Part shown: positions 18,929-28,116 of the stretch, in pieces
Layout of the letters: each line of letters opens with the position of its first letter
How positions within the stretch are numbered: the stretch's first letter is position 1
Assembly (NCBI GenBank): GCA_023664625.1
Contig: JAMPFD010000003.1
Location: 42,384-106,383 of the forward strand
DNA from: Bacillota bacterium
GTDB lineage: Bacteria > Bacteroidota > Bacteroidia > Bacteroidales > Bacteroidaceae
DNA length: 64,000 bases
Reading direction: 5' to 3'
Made by a program: the position numbers and the translations under genes
The notes under the pieces: model-generated
Told to the model about the DNA's origin: nothing
Seen by the model: the letters and a program-made list of their open reading frames with translations, nothing else
Databases searched by the model: none

Positions 18929-18966
18929 GAGGGTTTCTTTGAAAAAATAAAGAAACCCTCTATTAT
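18929..18966 (+). terminator. Hairpin between the two OmpA-like genes
   Basis: A perfect 12-bp stem (GAGGGTTTCTTT and its complement) is followed by TATTATT. The second gene starts only 20 bp later and no -7 box is visible between them, so this may act as a partial terminator or an mRNA-stabilising hairpin. Confidence 0.7.
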
Positions 18967-18986
18967 TAATTACTAAAGAACTCTAT

Positions 18987-20165
18987 ATGAAAAAACTTAC
19001 AATGTTTGTTGCTGCAGCTGCGATAGCAGTATCAGCAAACGCCCAGAAGACGACCGTCACAGGTCACAAGACATTTGACAACATCTATGTTGGTGCAAAC
19101 TTTGGTGCCTCTTCCCCTATCACAGGCAACAATATGTACAACATGGAGCATGACAAAGCATTCAAAGAGTTCAATGGAAAACTTGGTATCCGTGTCGGAA
19201 AGCATATCACTTCCGTATTCGGACTGGCAATCGAAGGTGAGGCGTACAAGTCATTCAAGAAAGACTATGCCTTCCTTGGCTCAAAGACTTTTGTGAACTC
19301 TGTTGACGTAAACCTCCTCTCAACCTGGAACCTCAACAATATTTTCGCAGGTTACAAGGGAGAGCCACGTGCATTCGAGGTATTTGCTATCGCAGGTGCC
19401 GGCTATGGACACGTATTCGGAGCGAACGGATTCAGCGACATTCACGCAAAGGTCGGTCTTGACTTTGCCTACAACTTCGGCAAGAATAAGGAATGGCAGG
19501 TTTATCTTGAGCCGTCACTCCGCTACTTCCTCTCTGAGACATCAAGAACAAAGACAACAGTGGACAACCGCTTTGACTTTAACATCAATAATGCAACCCT
19601 ACAGCTTTCCGTAGGCGTAAACTACAAATTCAAGAATTCCAACGGCACACATAACTTCGCAATCGAACAGGTTCGTGACCAGGCAGAGTTTGATGCTCTC
19701 AATGCACAGATTAATGCCACACGTTCAGAAAATAACGCTGTCAAGGCTGAGAATGAAAGCCTGAAGGCTGAAAACGCAAGACTCAGAAAGGCTCTCTCTG
19801 ACTGTGAGAACAAGCCGGCTGTCACAGAGACAAGCAATGCAAATCTCCAGCCATCTGTAATCTTTGCCCAAGGCAAGTCTCTTGTCCAGAAGTCTCAGAT
19901 GCCTAACATCGAGATGATTGCAAAATACATGAAGAACAATCCTGACGCAAGAATCAAAATCTCCGGCTACGCATCACCGGAAGGCTCAAAGGCATTCAAC
20001 CAGAAGCTCTCCGAGAAACGTGCTGACGCTGTCAAGAGCATACTCGTAAAGAAGTACAATATTGACGCTGACCGTCTTGAGACAGAGGGTCTTGGCGCAA
20101 CTGACAAGCTTTTCGATGAGGTTGAGTTCAACCGCGTTGCGATCTTCAACACTACAACGAAGTAA
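18987..20165 (+). CDS. OmpA-family outer membrane protein (tandem copy 2)
   Basis: The 392-residue paralogue of the preceding gene has the same layout: signal peptide (MKKLTMFVAAAAIAVSANAQ), barrel, coiled-coil linker rich in Glu/Lys/Asn, and OmpA-like domain. The C-terminal domain is almost identical to copy 1, including a stretch of about 41 identical bases, whereas the barrel has diverged. The pair probably forms hetero-oligomers that anchor the outer membrane to peptidoglycan, as known for Pgm6/Pgm7. It is probably expressed by read-through from the first gene and ends in a strong terminator. Confidence 0.88.
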   Translation: MKKLTMFVAAAAIAVSANAQKTTVTGHKTFDNIYVGANFGASSPITGNNMYNMEHDKAFKEFNGKLGIRVGKHITSVFGLAIEGEAYKSFKKDYAFLGSKTFVNSVDVNLLSTWNLNNIFAGYKGEPRAFEVFAIAGAGYGHVFGANGFSDIHAKVGLDFAYNFGKNKEWQVYLEPSLRYFLSETSRTKTTVDNRFDFNINNATLQLSVGVNYKFKNSNGTHNFAIEQVRDQAEFDALNAQINATRSENNAVKAENESLKAENARLRKALSDCENKPAVTETSNANLQPSVIFAQGKSLVQKSQMPNIEMIAKYMKNNPDARIKISGYASPEGSKAFNQKLSEKRADAVKSILVKKYNIDADRLETEGLGATDKLFDEVEFNRVAIFNTTTK

Positions 20166-20194
20166 ACAAACTTACTTCCATAACAAAACATCAT

Positions 20195-20227
20195 GAGGAG
20201 TCTCGTCTTCGGGACTCCTCTTTTTTT
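20195..20227 (+). terminator. Rho-independent terminator after the OmpA-like pair
   Basis: The stem GAGGAGTCTC/GGGACTCCTC is followed by seven T. Confidence 0.9.
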
Positions 20228-20316
20228 AGGCGGGTTCTAAAAATCAGGTCAAGACGGTTACCGTTTCCGTGCATGCGGACCACAGCAAGCACGGAACTCT
20301 TCCCAGTGCAAACGGA

Positions 20317-20471
20317 TAAGAAGGCCACTCCATCATGAATAAGAAAGCCATCCTGAAAGGAGGAAAAAGCCGTCAGGCAAGGACAGCAAAATCATTCCGT
20401 ACTGATAAGGAAATCATCCGATGAGGATAAGGACACCATTCTGCAGGAGTGAAAAATCTCTCATCAATGAC
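20317..20471. repeat. 22-bp array B (different sequence, same period)
   Basis: About seven units, starting at 20317, 20340, 20362, 20384, 20406, 20428 and 20450, align with period 22 (23 for the first step). The shared core is approximately TAAGRAARYCATYC, and the units end in GGA or TGA. Similarity decays toward the right. One family-A-like unit (GACGGTTACCGTTT) lies at 20254-20267. The surrounding 517-bp gap has no gene. Confidence 0.55.
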
Positions 20472-20682
20472 AAGAGCACTATCTATCCAGCACCAATCAT
20501 AATAAAACAAGCATCCAGGAACATCACCCGTTCCACAAACAGAGCGATACGAAAGACATTCCTGGCACCATCCCTATTCACCCATGAGAAAAGAATACGG
20601 CGAAACAGAAAGAGACCGGATAACGAACCCATCCTATAAAAACAAAACATTAAAACTTGATTTTTAGAATTCCACCATCAAC

Positions 20683-22626
20683 ATGGCAAACTTTGAAGAA
20701 TTAGGTGTCAATGACACCATCAGAAAGGCTATCGACGAACTCGGCTTCGTCCAGCCGATGCCGGTACAGGAGGCCGTTATACCAAAGCTCCTCAATGAAG
20801 GAAACGACATCATAGCACTGGCACAGACCGGCACAGGAAAAACAGCCGCTTTCGGCCTGCCTCTGCTTCAGCGCATAGACCTGTCCACACGCCGGACACA
20901 AGCCGTGGTCATGTCACCTACACGCGAACTGTGTCTGCAAATCAGCGATGACCTGAAGGATTTCGGAAAGTACATGGAAGGGCTCCACGTCACTGCCGTC
21001 TACGGCGGCGCACCGATAGACTCGCAGATAAGGCAGCTAAAGAAAGGCTCACAGATCATCGTCGCCACTCCTGGACGCCTCATTGACCTCATCGAACGTA
21101 GAGTGGCTGACATTTCCACCGCTACGACAATCGTACTTGACGAAGCCGACGAGATGCTCAACATGGGCTTTGCCGACAGCATCAACGCCATCTTCGAACA
21201 ACTTACCGCCGACCACCGCACACTGCTCTTCTCTGCTACAATGTCCAAGGAAGTTGAGAAAGTGGCAAAACAATATCTCAACAACTACGAAGAGATTGTC
21301 GTTGGATCACGAAACGAAGGCGCAGAAAATGTCGACCATACCTACTACATGGTGCAGGCAAGACAGAAATACCTCGCACTGAAGCGCATCGTCGACTATT
21401 ATCCTAAGATCTACGGCATAATCTTCTGCCGCACGAAACTTGAGACACAGGAGATTGCCGACAAGCTCATCAAGGACGGATACAACGCAGAGTCACTGCA
21501 CGGAGACCTCTCACAGCCGCAGCGCGACCAGACAATGCAGAAATTCCGCCAGCATACGGTACAGCTGCTTGTCGCCACCGATGTCGCCGCACGCGGACTT
21601 GATGTCAATGACCTCACGCATGTCATCAACTACGGCATGCCGGACGACACGGAATCCTACACTCACCGCTCAGGACGTACGGGACGTGCTGGAAAGAAAG
21701 GCTCCTCCATAGCCATCATCCACAGCCGCGAACAATACAAAGTGCGTGAGGTTGAGAAGATCATACAGAAGAAATTCATAAAGGGCACGCTCCCCACACC
21801 GCAGGAAATATGCAAGAAACAGCTCTTCCGCGTAATGGATCACATAACGAAAGTCGATGTCGACGACGAGACTATCTGCCCGTTCATGGAGGAGATACAG
21901 CGGCATTTCGAATACTTTGACAAAGAGGACATCATCAAGAAGATTGTAATGATGGAATTCAGCAAGTTCCTCGAATATTATGCCGACGAACCGGACATAG
22001 AGGAAGTCTCAGAAAGCAGAAACGGAAAGGACAAGAAACGTGACGGCCGCCGAAGGGACCGCGACGGAAAGGACCGCGGACCTGAACACAAGGCAGAGAA
22101 GGGATTCACCCGCCTTTTCATCAACCTCGGCAAGGCTGAGGGCTTCTATCCAGGAGAAGTGATGCAGTTCGTCAACCAGCACGTCTCAGGACGAGGCAAA
22201 GGCGGACAGGGAAAGCGTCAGGAAGTGGGACATATCGACCTCATGTCGCATTACTGCTTCATAGAAGTTCCCGAGAAAGATGCAGCCAACGTCATGGGTG
22301 CCCTTGACGGAACGACCTACCACGGACGCCCGGTACGCTGCAATGCCGAGGGAGACGGCAAGCCGGAAGGAACTTTTGATGCCCCGGCAAACCGGTGGAA
22401 CAGGGGTAACGACCGCTTTGACCGCCCGAAGAAAAGACGCCGTGACGATGGCAGGCCATTCATGAAACCGTCAAAGAAGAAGAACAGGCAGCAGGGCGAA
22501 TTTACCGCTGACGACTGGCATTCCCTGATGAACGGAAACCAGGACTTCGATTTCCACGGAGAGATGCCTGACTTCTCAGAAGAGGGATGGGCAAGAAGAA
22601 AACCGAAAAAGAACAAGAATAAATAA
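20683..22626 (+). CDS. deaD: DEAD-box ATP-dependent RNA helicase (CsdA/DeaD type)
   Basis: The 647-residue protein has a complete helicase core: Q motif region (FVQPMPVQ), motif I AQTGTGKT (47-54), PTREL, TPGR, DEAD in VLDEADEMLNMGF, SAT, and HRSGRTGRAGKKG. A DbpA-type RNA-binding domain follows (about 478-560, FTRLFINLGKAEGFYPGEV), then a basic tail rich in Lys/Arg. This layout fits helicases that assist ribosome assembly and mRNA decay and help growth at low temperature. It stands alone, behind a 500-bp gap. Confidence 0.93.
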   Translation: MANFEELGVNDTIRKAIDELGFVQPMPVQEAVIPKLLNEGNDIIALAQTGTGKTAAFGLPLLQRIDLSTRRTQAVVMSPTRELCLQISDDLKDFGKYMEGLHVTAVYGGAPIDSQIRQLKKGSQIIVATPGRLIDLIERRVADISTATTIVLDEADEMLNMGFADSINAIFEQLTADHRTLLFSATMSKEVEKVAKQYLNNYEEIVVGSRNEGAENVDHTYYMVQARQKYLALKRIVDYYPKIYGIIFCRTKLETQEIADKLIKDGYNAESLHGDLSQPQRDQTMQKFRQHTVQLLVATDVAARGLDVNDLTHVINYGMPDDTESYTHRSGRTGRAGKKGSSIAIIHSREQYKVREVEKIIQKKFIKGTLPTPQEICKKQLFRVMDHITKVDVDDETICPFMEEIQRHFEYFDKEDIIKKIVMMEFSKFLEYYADEPDIEEVSESRNGKDKKRDGRRRDRDGKDRGPEHKAEKGFTRLFINLGKAEGFYPGEVMQFVNQHVSGRGKGGQGKRQEVGHIDLMSHYCFIEVPEKDAANVMGALDGTTYHGRPVRCNAEGDGKPEGTFDAPANRWNRGNDRFDRPKKRRRDDGRPFMKPSKKKNRQQGEFTADDWHSLMNGNQDFDFHGEMPDFSEEGWARRKPKKNKNK

Positions 22627-22765
22627 GAGGAATAAAGAGAGCGGAGGAGAAAAGCAGGTCTTCCCGCACTCTTCTTCCCTGTTTCAAAAAACCGCTCTCA
22701 CCGGCTTCCCTGCAGCATAGGGAAGAAAGCCCTCCCCGCATTGAGGCAGAAGCATTCTCCCCGAT

Positions 22766-23096
22766 AAGTAACTGCCGGATATTAGTTTATACAAAAAAAG
22801 CAGTTCTTTTTCAGCCGGTTAGTGTACGGAATAGAAGGAACAATGCGGAAATTGTGACTGAGTGACAACTTTTCCGACAAGCCACACAAGCAGAGGGGAA
22901 CTTGTTTCGGCTATGCCGCGGCAAGAAAAGAAACAGTTAAGTGAGCGGAGACAAGGCTTGCCTGAGATCTGCAGAACGTGTGTTTCTTATATAAAAGTGC
23001 GCATAGCGTTGGCAAGCGAGTGCACCAAGCGGTAAAAAAGGACAAGGTTTAGCAAGTAAATATTCAATTATAGAATATTTTTCAATAGTAGCTTAT
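22766..23096 (+). mobile_element. Long TIR element L2 (about 331 bp, non-coding)
   Basis: It begins AAGTAACTGCCGGATATTAG and ends TATTTTTCAATAGTAGCTTA. It is collinear with L1 but carries about 65 extra bases in the middle (around 22930-23000). No transposase frame is present. Ends are approximate. Confidence 0.65.
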
Positions 23097-23156
23097 ACAG
23101 GAAGTCAACTCTTTCCGCAATCCATTGATTCTCAAAGAGAGAAGAAAAGACAAAAC

Positions 23157-23244
23157 AAAAGGTAACACTTTGCATTACGAAAGGTAACCTTTTATGTTGT
23201 AAAGTGTTACCTTTCACAAGACAAAAGGTAACACTTTATACTTT
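23157..23244. repeat. 22-bp array A3, four units
   Basis: Units start at 23157, 23179, 23201 and 23223. Cores are AAAAGGTAACACTT, GAAAGGTAACCTTT, AAAGTGTTACCTTT and AAAAGGTAACACTT, showing three half-site types (AGG, GTG and their complements). Confidence 0.85.
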
Positions 23245-23339
23245 ACCCTCATACCGGCACACTCCTTGTTCCACGGCACCGCCCCCATTCCCTGTGAAAA
23301 ATGACAATTCCTGAACCGCCGCATCAAGGTTCACAAGCC

Positions 23340-23464
23340 TCAAAACAACAACTCAAAATATCACACAACCATAACAGTAAGAAAACCGTACGCCCCACAA
23401 CCGTACAACCGCGAAAGCAAGAACCTGTAAATACATAACCTACAACCCATAACCACACAGAATC
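23340..23464 (+). repeat. AACC-type short repeats before the dus gene
   Basis: Words such as ACAACCGTAC, ATAACC, CCCATAACC and AAAACCGTA recur at 8-12-nt intervals up to the start codon. The strand is nearly G-free. Confidence 0.55.
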
Positions 23465-24421
23465 ATGAAAATAGGGAATATTGAATTAGGAGAGCGTCCA
23501 CTGTTCCTTGCTCCTATGGAAGATGTCACAGACATAGGCTTCCGCCGTCTGTGCAAACAGCAGGGAGCGGCAATGGTCTATTCTGAATTTGTCGCCGCCG
23601 AAGCCCTCGTACGCTCAGTAAAGTCTACCGTTGAGAAACTCACAATCTCAGAAGACGAACGCCCTGTCGGCATACAGATCTACGGCAGAGATGCCGATGC
23701 CGTGGTCGAAGCGGCAAGAATCGTGGAGTCGGAGGCACATCCTGATGTCATAGACCTCAACTTCGGATGCCCCGTAAAGAAAGTTGCAGGCAAGGGAGCA
23801 GGAGCGGGAATGCTCAGAAACATCCCCCTGATGCTCGAAATAACCGGCCGCGTCGTGAAGGCCGTGAACACTCCCGTGACGGCAAAGACACGCCTCGGAT
23901 GGGACCATGACAATCTTGTCATCACCACTCTTGCAGAACAGTTGCAGGACTGCGGCATACAGGCTCTCACAATCCACGGCCGCACACGGGCACAGATGTA
24001 CACAGGAGAGGCTGACTGGACACTCATCGGTGAAGTAAAGAACAATCCGCGCATCTCCATTCCTATCATCGGAAACGGCGACATAACCTCCCTCGCTGAA
24101 GCGGAAACGGCATTTGACAAGTACGGTGTCGATGCCGTGATGGTCGGAAGGGCAACTTTCGGATGTCCATGGTTCTTCAACAAGAACGAACTCTCACTTG
24201 AAGAGAAGTTCCAACTGCTGAGGGAACAGCTGCGCATCAACATCGAACGCATCGACGAACGCCGCGGCATACTCCATACACGCCGCCACCTCGCCGCCAC
24301 CCCGATATTCAAAGGCATACCGGATTTCCGCCGGACACGCATCTCCATGCTACGCGCAAACACTCTCGACGAACTGCTCCCAATACTCGACGAAGCAGAA
24401 CAGCACATCCGGGAAATATAA
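23465..24421 (+). CDS. dusB: tRNA-dihydrouridine synthase
   Basis: The 318-residue flavoenzyme reduces uridine to dihydrouridine in tRNA D-loops. It shows a TIM-barrel N-terminus with PLFLAPMEDVTDIGFRRLC, DLNFGCPVKKVAGKGAGAGML (catalytic Cys in NFGCP), KTRLGWD, IHGRTRAQMYTGEADW, GNGDI and VMVGRATFGCPWFF. These segments place it in the DusB-like group, so the symbol is a best fit. It is probably monocistronic, followed by about 190 bp to tRNA-Glu. Confidence 0.9.
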   Translation: MKIGNIELGERPLFLAPMEDVTDIGFRRLCKQQGAAMVYSEFVAAEALVRSVKSTVEKLTISEDERPVGIQIYGRDADAVVEAARIVESEAHPDVIDLNFGCPVKKVAGKGAGAGMLRNIPLMLEITGRVVKAVNTPVTAKTRLGWDHDNLVITTLAEQLQDCGIQALTIHGRTRAQMYTGEADWTLIGEVKNNPRISIPIIGNGDITSLAEAETAFDKYGVDAVMVGRATFGCPWFFNKNELSLEEKFQLLREQLRINIERIDERRGILHTRRHLAATPIFKGIPDFRRTRISMLRANTLDELLPILDEAEQHIREI

Positions 24422-24583
24422 CCAAAAACCACTCCGGGCACAAACCCGAGATTAAAACCCTGACGGAGGACTTCCATACCGACAAGAAGCAAAATACAGC
24501 ACATTATCATGCATTTTATGTTAATTAACTTTAACAAAAAGCAAATATTACACACTTAGCTTCTGTATTTCAGCTTTTTGTTG

Positions 24584-24591
24584 TACCTTTG
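24584..24591 (+). promoter_or_regulatory. -7 box (TACCTTTG) for tRNA-Glu and rpsT
   Basis: TACCTTTGC lies 18 bp upstream of the mature tRNA 5' end and has no competitor before rpsT. Confidence 0.6.
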
Positions 24592-24609
24592 CAACCGCTT
24601 TTACGCGAT

Positions 24610-24684
24610 GGCGCGTTCGTATATCGGTTAGTACCCAAGATTTTCATTCTTGTAAGAGGGGTTCGACTCCCCTACGCGCTACCA
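24610..24684 (+). tRNA. tRNA-Glu (anticodon TTC)
   Basis: A full cloverleaf of 75 nt can be drawn. The acceptor GGCGCGT pairs with ACGCGCT (first pair G-T), the anticodon stem is CAAGA/TCTTG around the loop TTTTCAT (anticodon TTC), and the T-arm is AGGGG-TTCGACT-CCCCT. The CCA end is encoded. Confidence 0.95.
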
Positions 24685-24818
24685 CTCAATATCGTGTATC
24701 GTCGCAGATGATGCGACAACAGTGGTGCACGAGGGTTTTAATCAATCCGCCCAGGGCAGCCCTCATAAGGCGCAAGACCCAAAGGCTATTAACAAATTCA
24801 TCAAAACAACAAGACAAA

Positions 24819-25070
24819 ATGGCAAACCACAAGTCATCAGAGAAGAGAATCCGCCAGACCAGGGTCAAGACTCTTCACAACAAGTACTACGCTAAGACTA
24901 TGCGTAACGCTGTACGCAAGCTCCGTGCTACCACAGACAAGACAGAGGCAACAGAGATGCTTCCTAAGGTTCAGAAGATGCTTGACAAGCTCGCAAAGCA
25001 GAACATCATCCACAAGAACAAGGCTGCAAACCTCAAGTCAAGCTGCGCACTCCACGTCAACTCTCTCTAA
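24819..25070 (+). CDS. rpsT: 30S ribosomal protein S20
   Basis: The 83-residue protein is Lys/Arg-rich ([19 protein letters not shown]...[15 protein letters not shown]), the typical all-helical S20 that binds the 16S rRNA 5' domain. The frame is open upstream to 24708, but the N-terminus of the family and the tRNA gene place the start at ATG 24819. It follows tRNA-Glu by 134 bp and is likely co-transcribed with it, then ends in a clear terminator. Confidence 0.95.
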   Translation: MANHKSSEKRIRQTRVKTLHNKYYAKTMRNAVRKLRATTDKTEATEMLPKVQKMLDKLAKQNIIHKNKAANLKSSCALHVNSL

Positions 25071-25127
25071 GAGCCTGTGGAAAGACAATGACACAGTCGC
25101 GGTGTACAGCCGCAAACCATATATTGA

Positions 25128-25161
25128 AGACCGCTTATCTTTCATGATAAGCGGTCTTTTC
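25128..25161 (+). terminator. Rho-independent terminator after rpsT
   Basis: A perfect 12-bp stem (AGACCGCTTATC and complement) is followed by TTTT. Confidence 0.88.
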
Positions 25162-25227
25162 TATTAATGACACATCATCTGCGCCAACCCATTCCTACAT
25201 AAAAAGACAAGAAAGCCGTCCTGACAT

Positions 25228-25255
25228 AGTAACCGCCGGAGATTGGTTTATGCAG
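25228..25255 (+). repeat. Left-end fragment of the long TIR element
   Basis: AGTAACCGCCGGAGATTGG followed by TTTATGCAG closely matches the left end of L2 (22767 onward). The rest of the element is absent. Confidence 0.5.
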
Positions 25256-25263
25256 GACCTCAC

Positions 25264-25914
25264 TCACTTAAATGGGAATATTATACGGACATTTTCCCTT
25301 CTCGACAGTTCCCCTGGATTTGTCCCGGGCTCTCCTTCCGGAACTTTCATACCGTGACGCGCATAGAATTCTGTCCAATAAACCGGAATCTCACCCTCTG
25401 AATTACGGTACGTCATCGGAACGGTAGTAAAGACAGGAGCATTCCCATGCGTCACAAAGCTCTTTTGGACAAGCTCACTGCAATAAATTTCCTTGTTGTC
25501 AGGCAGATAAAGACTGTCATAATCACATCCAACAAAACCAAGGACATTTGCCATGGAACGGCTCCGGTCAACATCGCCCGTCACACGCCCGACAACCACA
25601 AGAGGCTTCTTGTCCTCCGAAACATTACGGGAAAGGAACGTATCCAACGGGGTCACGCAGACTCCCCTGCGCGGCAAAGCCTCAACAACGACACGCCTGC
25701 CGTCAATACAGGCGTACACTCCCACATGTTCTATGTTCAGACTCCCTACACCATCTGTAACATCAGTGATGGCATTTGACGTTCCAGCAATCTGAAAAAG
25801 CAGGTCACAGTCGCGCAACATGCATGCCACACCGTCCGCAGACTCATGCCGCGCCTGCATTCCCAAAGAGACTGACAGCAATAAAAGGTAAAGAATTTTC
25901 CTCATCATCCTCAA
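25264..25914 (-). CDS. YiiX/YebB-like permuted papain-fold hydrolase, secreted
   Basis: The 216-residue protein has a signal peptide (MRKILYLLLLSVSLGMQA) and the circularly permuted NlpC/P60-like fold of the YiiX group. The catalytic His is in IEHVGVY (His63) and the Cys in YCSELVQKSF (Cys145), in the permuted order His before Cys. Relatives are thought to be amidases or thioesterases acting on lipids or cell-wall peptides; the substrate here is unknown. A -7 box TACCTTTG on the minus strand (25929-25936) leaves a leader of about 10 nt. The gene is divergent from the beta-helix gene. Confidence 0.82.
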   Translation of the reverse strand: MRMMRKILYLLLLSVSLGMQARHESADGVACMLRDCDLLFQIAGTSNAITDVTDGVGSLNIEHVGVYACIDGRRVVVEALPRRGVCVTPLDTFLSRNVSEDKKPLVVVGRVTGDVDRSRSMANVLGFVGCDYDSLYLPDNKEIYCSELVQKSFVTHGNAPVFTTVPMTYRNSEGEIPVYWTEFYARHGMKVPEGEPGTNPGELSRRENVRIIFPFK

Positions 25915-25928
25915 TATTAATAATGGTG

Positions 25929-25936
25929 CAAAGGTA
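25929..25936 (-). promoter_or_regulatory. -7 box (TACCTTTG) for the YiiX-like gene
   Basis: The minus strand reads TACCTTTGC, 15 bp before the ATG at 25914. Confidence 0.6.
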
Positions 25937-25989
25937 ATAAATTAGAATAAATAAACGTGACAAAAGATCTCTAAATGAAAAATAAAGGG

Positions 25990-25997
25990 TAAATTTG
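25990..25997 (+). promoter_or_regulatory. -7 box (TAAATTTG) for the beta-helix protein
   Basis: TAAATTTGC fits the consensus. It lies 43 bp before ATG 26040 and makes the in-frame alternative start codon at 25995 impossible. Confidence 0.55.
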
Positions 25998-26039
25998 CAC
26001 TGGTTTTCCCACAAAACATCACCAATTACAAATAAACGA

Positions 26040-27464
26040 ATGAAACGAACAGCTTTTACAGTGCTGGCAGTCATGCTCTCAGCACTAACGGCATTGGCAG
26101 ATGCCTACAAGACACCGGGAGACGGAACCACATGGACTTTCAGCAAGCTTTCCGAAATTCCGGAAGCCGGACTGATACATGACGGTACCGTATTCACCAT
26201 GACAAACGACATCGAGATTGCCACAGGAGACAACTTCATGATAGAGAGCGGCATCAAGATACTCATGGCCGACAATGTCAGGTTCACCGTCTCCTCCGAC
26301 GCAGACTTCACCGCAACGGAAGAAGTCCTCTTCACCGCCGCCGGAGAAGAGGATCAGCCATACGGCATATACATGGCAAACAGCAGTTCCGTGACAAGGT
26401 TCAGGAACATAAATTTTGAGCACGCAGGAGTAAGATGTCTTGGAGAATACGGAATAGAGATGGAGAAATGCACATTTACGGCACACAACGGCCTCTCCGG
26501 CACCTCTGCCCTCACGCTCGGAACAAACGGAGCGGAGTTCCGCATCACCGGCTGCACGTTCACGCAATGCAGCAAAAGCGCCATCGGAGGAGCCGCCAAC
26601 TATGCCACTCCCGTAACCATAGAGGACTGTATCTTCACAGAGAACGGCACAGCAAACGCCAACTATCCTCAGCTGAACCTTACTGTGGCAGAGAACGTGA
26701 CGGTACGAAACTGCAAGATTGTCGGCAGCCCTGACCATAACATGGTCGGCGGACTTGTCGTCTCCAACCTTGTCGGATTCGCCGGAACATTGAACACTCT
26801 GATTGAAAACAATGAAATCAGGGACAACCGCTTCGGCATTGCGGCATATAACAGGCAGACAACGGTGATACGGAACAATACCATCACCGGCAACAAATAT
26901 GAGACCAATCCAATGAACGGAGGAAGCGGAATAAACGTCTATGACCCGTATAAAACCCAATGTACCATGATCACGGGGAACTATATTGAGGGAAACCTGT
27001 GGGGAATAACCGTGATCGGAGGACAGGACGTGAACATAGGCAAGACCGAAGACCCAGCATCCCCTGATTACAACCCGGGACTCAACGTGTTCCTCAACAA
27101 CGGCAACAACGGTGTCCCTTACGACCTTTACAACAACTCTCCCAGCACTGTCTACGCACAAGGCAATTTCTGGAAATCTGTCCCCGGACAAACCCGCGAG
27201 AACATAGAAAGCGTTGTCTTCCATAAGAACGACAATCCTGCACTCGGCGAGGTGATTTTCATGCCTGCACTCGAACAGGAGCCTACAGGAATAGAGGAAA
27301 TGCAGGACGGTATCGGCAAGGCTACGGAAATTGAAATCTACAGCATCGACGGAACATTCCTTGGGAAAACGGCTTCAGGCAACCTGCCGCACATAAAGCA
27401 GGGACAGTATATCCTGCGCATGAAGACAGGCCAAGGCACCGTCATACGCAAGACAACCATCTGA
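26040..27464 (+). CDS. Secreted parallel beta-helix protein
   Basis: The 474-residue protein has a signal peptide (MKRTAFTVLAVMLSALTALADA). Its body (about 100-370) shows repeated PbH1-type coils such as GTNGAEFRITGCTFTQCSKS and TLIENNEIRDNRFGIAAYNR, forming a right-handed beta-helix like those of pectate lyases. No polysaccharide-lyase catalytic set is obvious. The C-terminus (EIEIYSIDGTFLGKTASG...GQYILRMKTGQGTVIRKTTI) is the short secreted-protein tail also seen in the BspA-like protein. It is probably a surface or periplasmic glycan-binding protein; enzymatic activity is unknown. Confidence 0.78.
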   Translation: MKRTAFTVLAVMLSALTALADAYKTPGDGTTWTFSKLSEIPEAGLIHDGTVFTMTNDIEIATGDNFMIESGIKILMADNVRFTVSSDADFTATEEVLFTAAGEEDQPYGIYMANSSSVTRFRNINFEHAGVRCLGEYGIEMEKCTFTAHNGLSGTSALTLGTNGAEFRITGCTFTQCSKSAIGGAANYATPVTIEDCIFTENGTANANYPQLNLTVAENVTVRNCKIVGSPDHNMVGGLVVSNLVGFAGTLNTLIENNEIRDNRFGIAAYNRQTTVIRNNTITGNKYETNPMNGGSGINVYDPYKTQCTMITGNYIEGNLWGITVIGGQDVNIGKTEDPASPDYNPGLNVFLNNGNNGVPYDLYNNSPSTVYAQGNFWKSVPGQTRENIESVVFHKNDNPALGEVIFMPALEQEPTGIEEMQDGIGKATEIEIYSIDGTFLGKTASGNLPHIKQGQYILRMKTGQGTVIRKTTI

Positions 27465-27623
27465 GACCGCCGGCTATCCGTCCAGAACTTCATGCCGGAA
27501 TGAGCGATGCTTTCATGCTCTCTCTGACCGGAACCTGCGGAAACGGAGTCACGGAAAATCTGCAACAGCGGAACAAAGATAATGAAAATAATGCGTCATA
27601 CGAGTGCGCTTAATACTCGTAAA

Positions 27624-27657
27624 GGCCGCCTGTCATCCACGACAGGCGGCCTTTTTG
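27624..27657 (+). terminator. Rho-independent terminator
   Basis: A perfect 11-bp stem (GGCCGCCTGTC and complement) is followed by TTTTTG. It lies about 160 bp after the beta-helix gene. Confidence 0.88.
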
Positions 27658-27903
27658 TTTTTCTCAGCAATACCCCATTGAACCGAAAGCAAGGCTTGTA
27701 CGGCAAACAACGGCAGAATTGACTGCTCTTAGCTTTTGAATCAATGCCGGTTCCGGTTACTCCCGCACCTACTCAGCATCACTTCTCAGTCACATATATC
27801 TTGTGGACTTACGCCATAAACAAGACAAACAGCCGACATCTCACACGCACTTTCCCTATGAAGCCTGATCATTTATCTTCACACCCATGTGACATCAGTT
27901 TAC

Positions 27904-27991
27904 AAAAGGTTACGGTTCGCACCACAAAAGGTTACGGTTCATACTGTAAAAGGTTACGGTTTACAACGTAAAAGGTAATGATTTGTTTTAC
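27904..27991. repeat. 22-bp array A4, four units
   Basis: Units start at 27904, 27926, 27948 and 27970. The first three cores are identical (AAAAGGTTACGGTT) and the fourth is AAAAGGTAATGATT. This array shows most plainly that the core is fixed and the 8-nt spacers vary. Confidence 0.88.
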
Positions 27992-28116
27992 AAAGCACAA
28001 CCCTCTGATATTCAAAGAAATAAGAAAACAAAAAAGTTCCGGTAGACATTTAGGCCGGAATTATAGCCTCCATGTCCGCCGGAACCTGTTTATTATTGTC
28101 CTATAATATTGTCACA

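Larger units (their letters stand above)
22627..23464. other. Intergenic region of about 840 bp
   Basis: It holds long TIR element L2 (22766-23096), array A3 (23157-23244) and AACC-type leader repeats (23340-23460). No gene is seen. Confidence 0.7.
27465..28116. other. Convergent intergenic region of about 650 bp
   Basis: It contains the terminator at 27624 and array A4 at 27904-27991. No gene is recognised. Confidence 0.65.

Noticed and set aside
20421-20639. 72-codon open frame before the helicase
   Set aside because: It overlaps the 22-bp array B and shows no family features.
26085-27224. 379-codon open frame on the minus strand
   Set aside because: It is antisense to the beta-helix protein and made of Cys/Val-rich composition typical of shadow frames.
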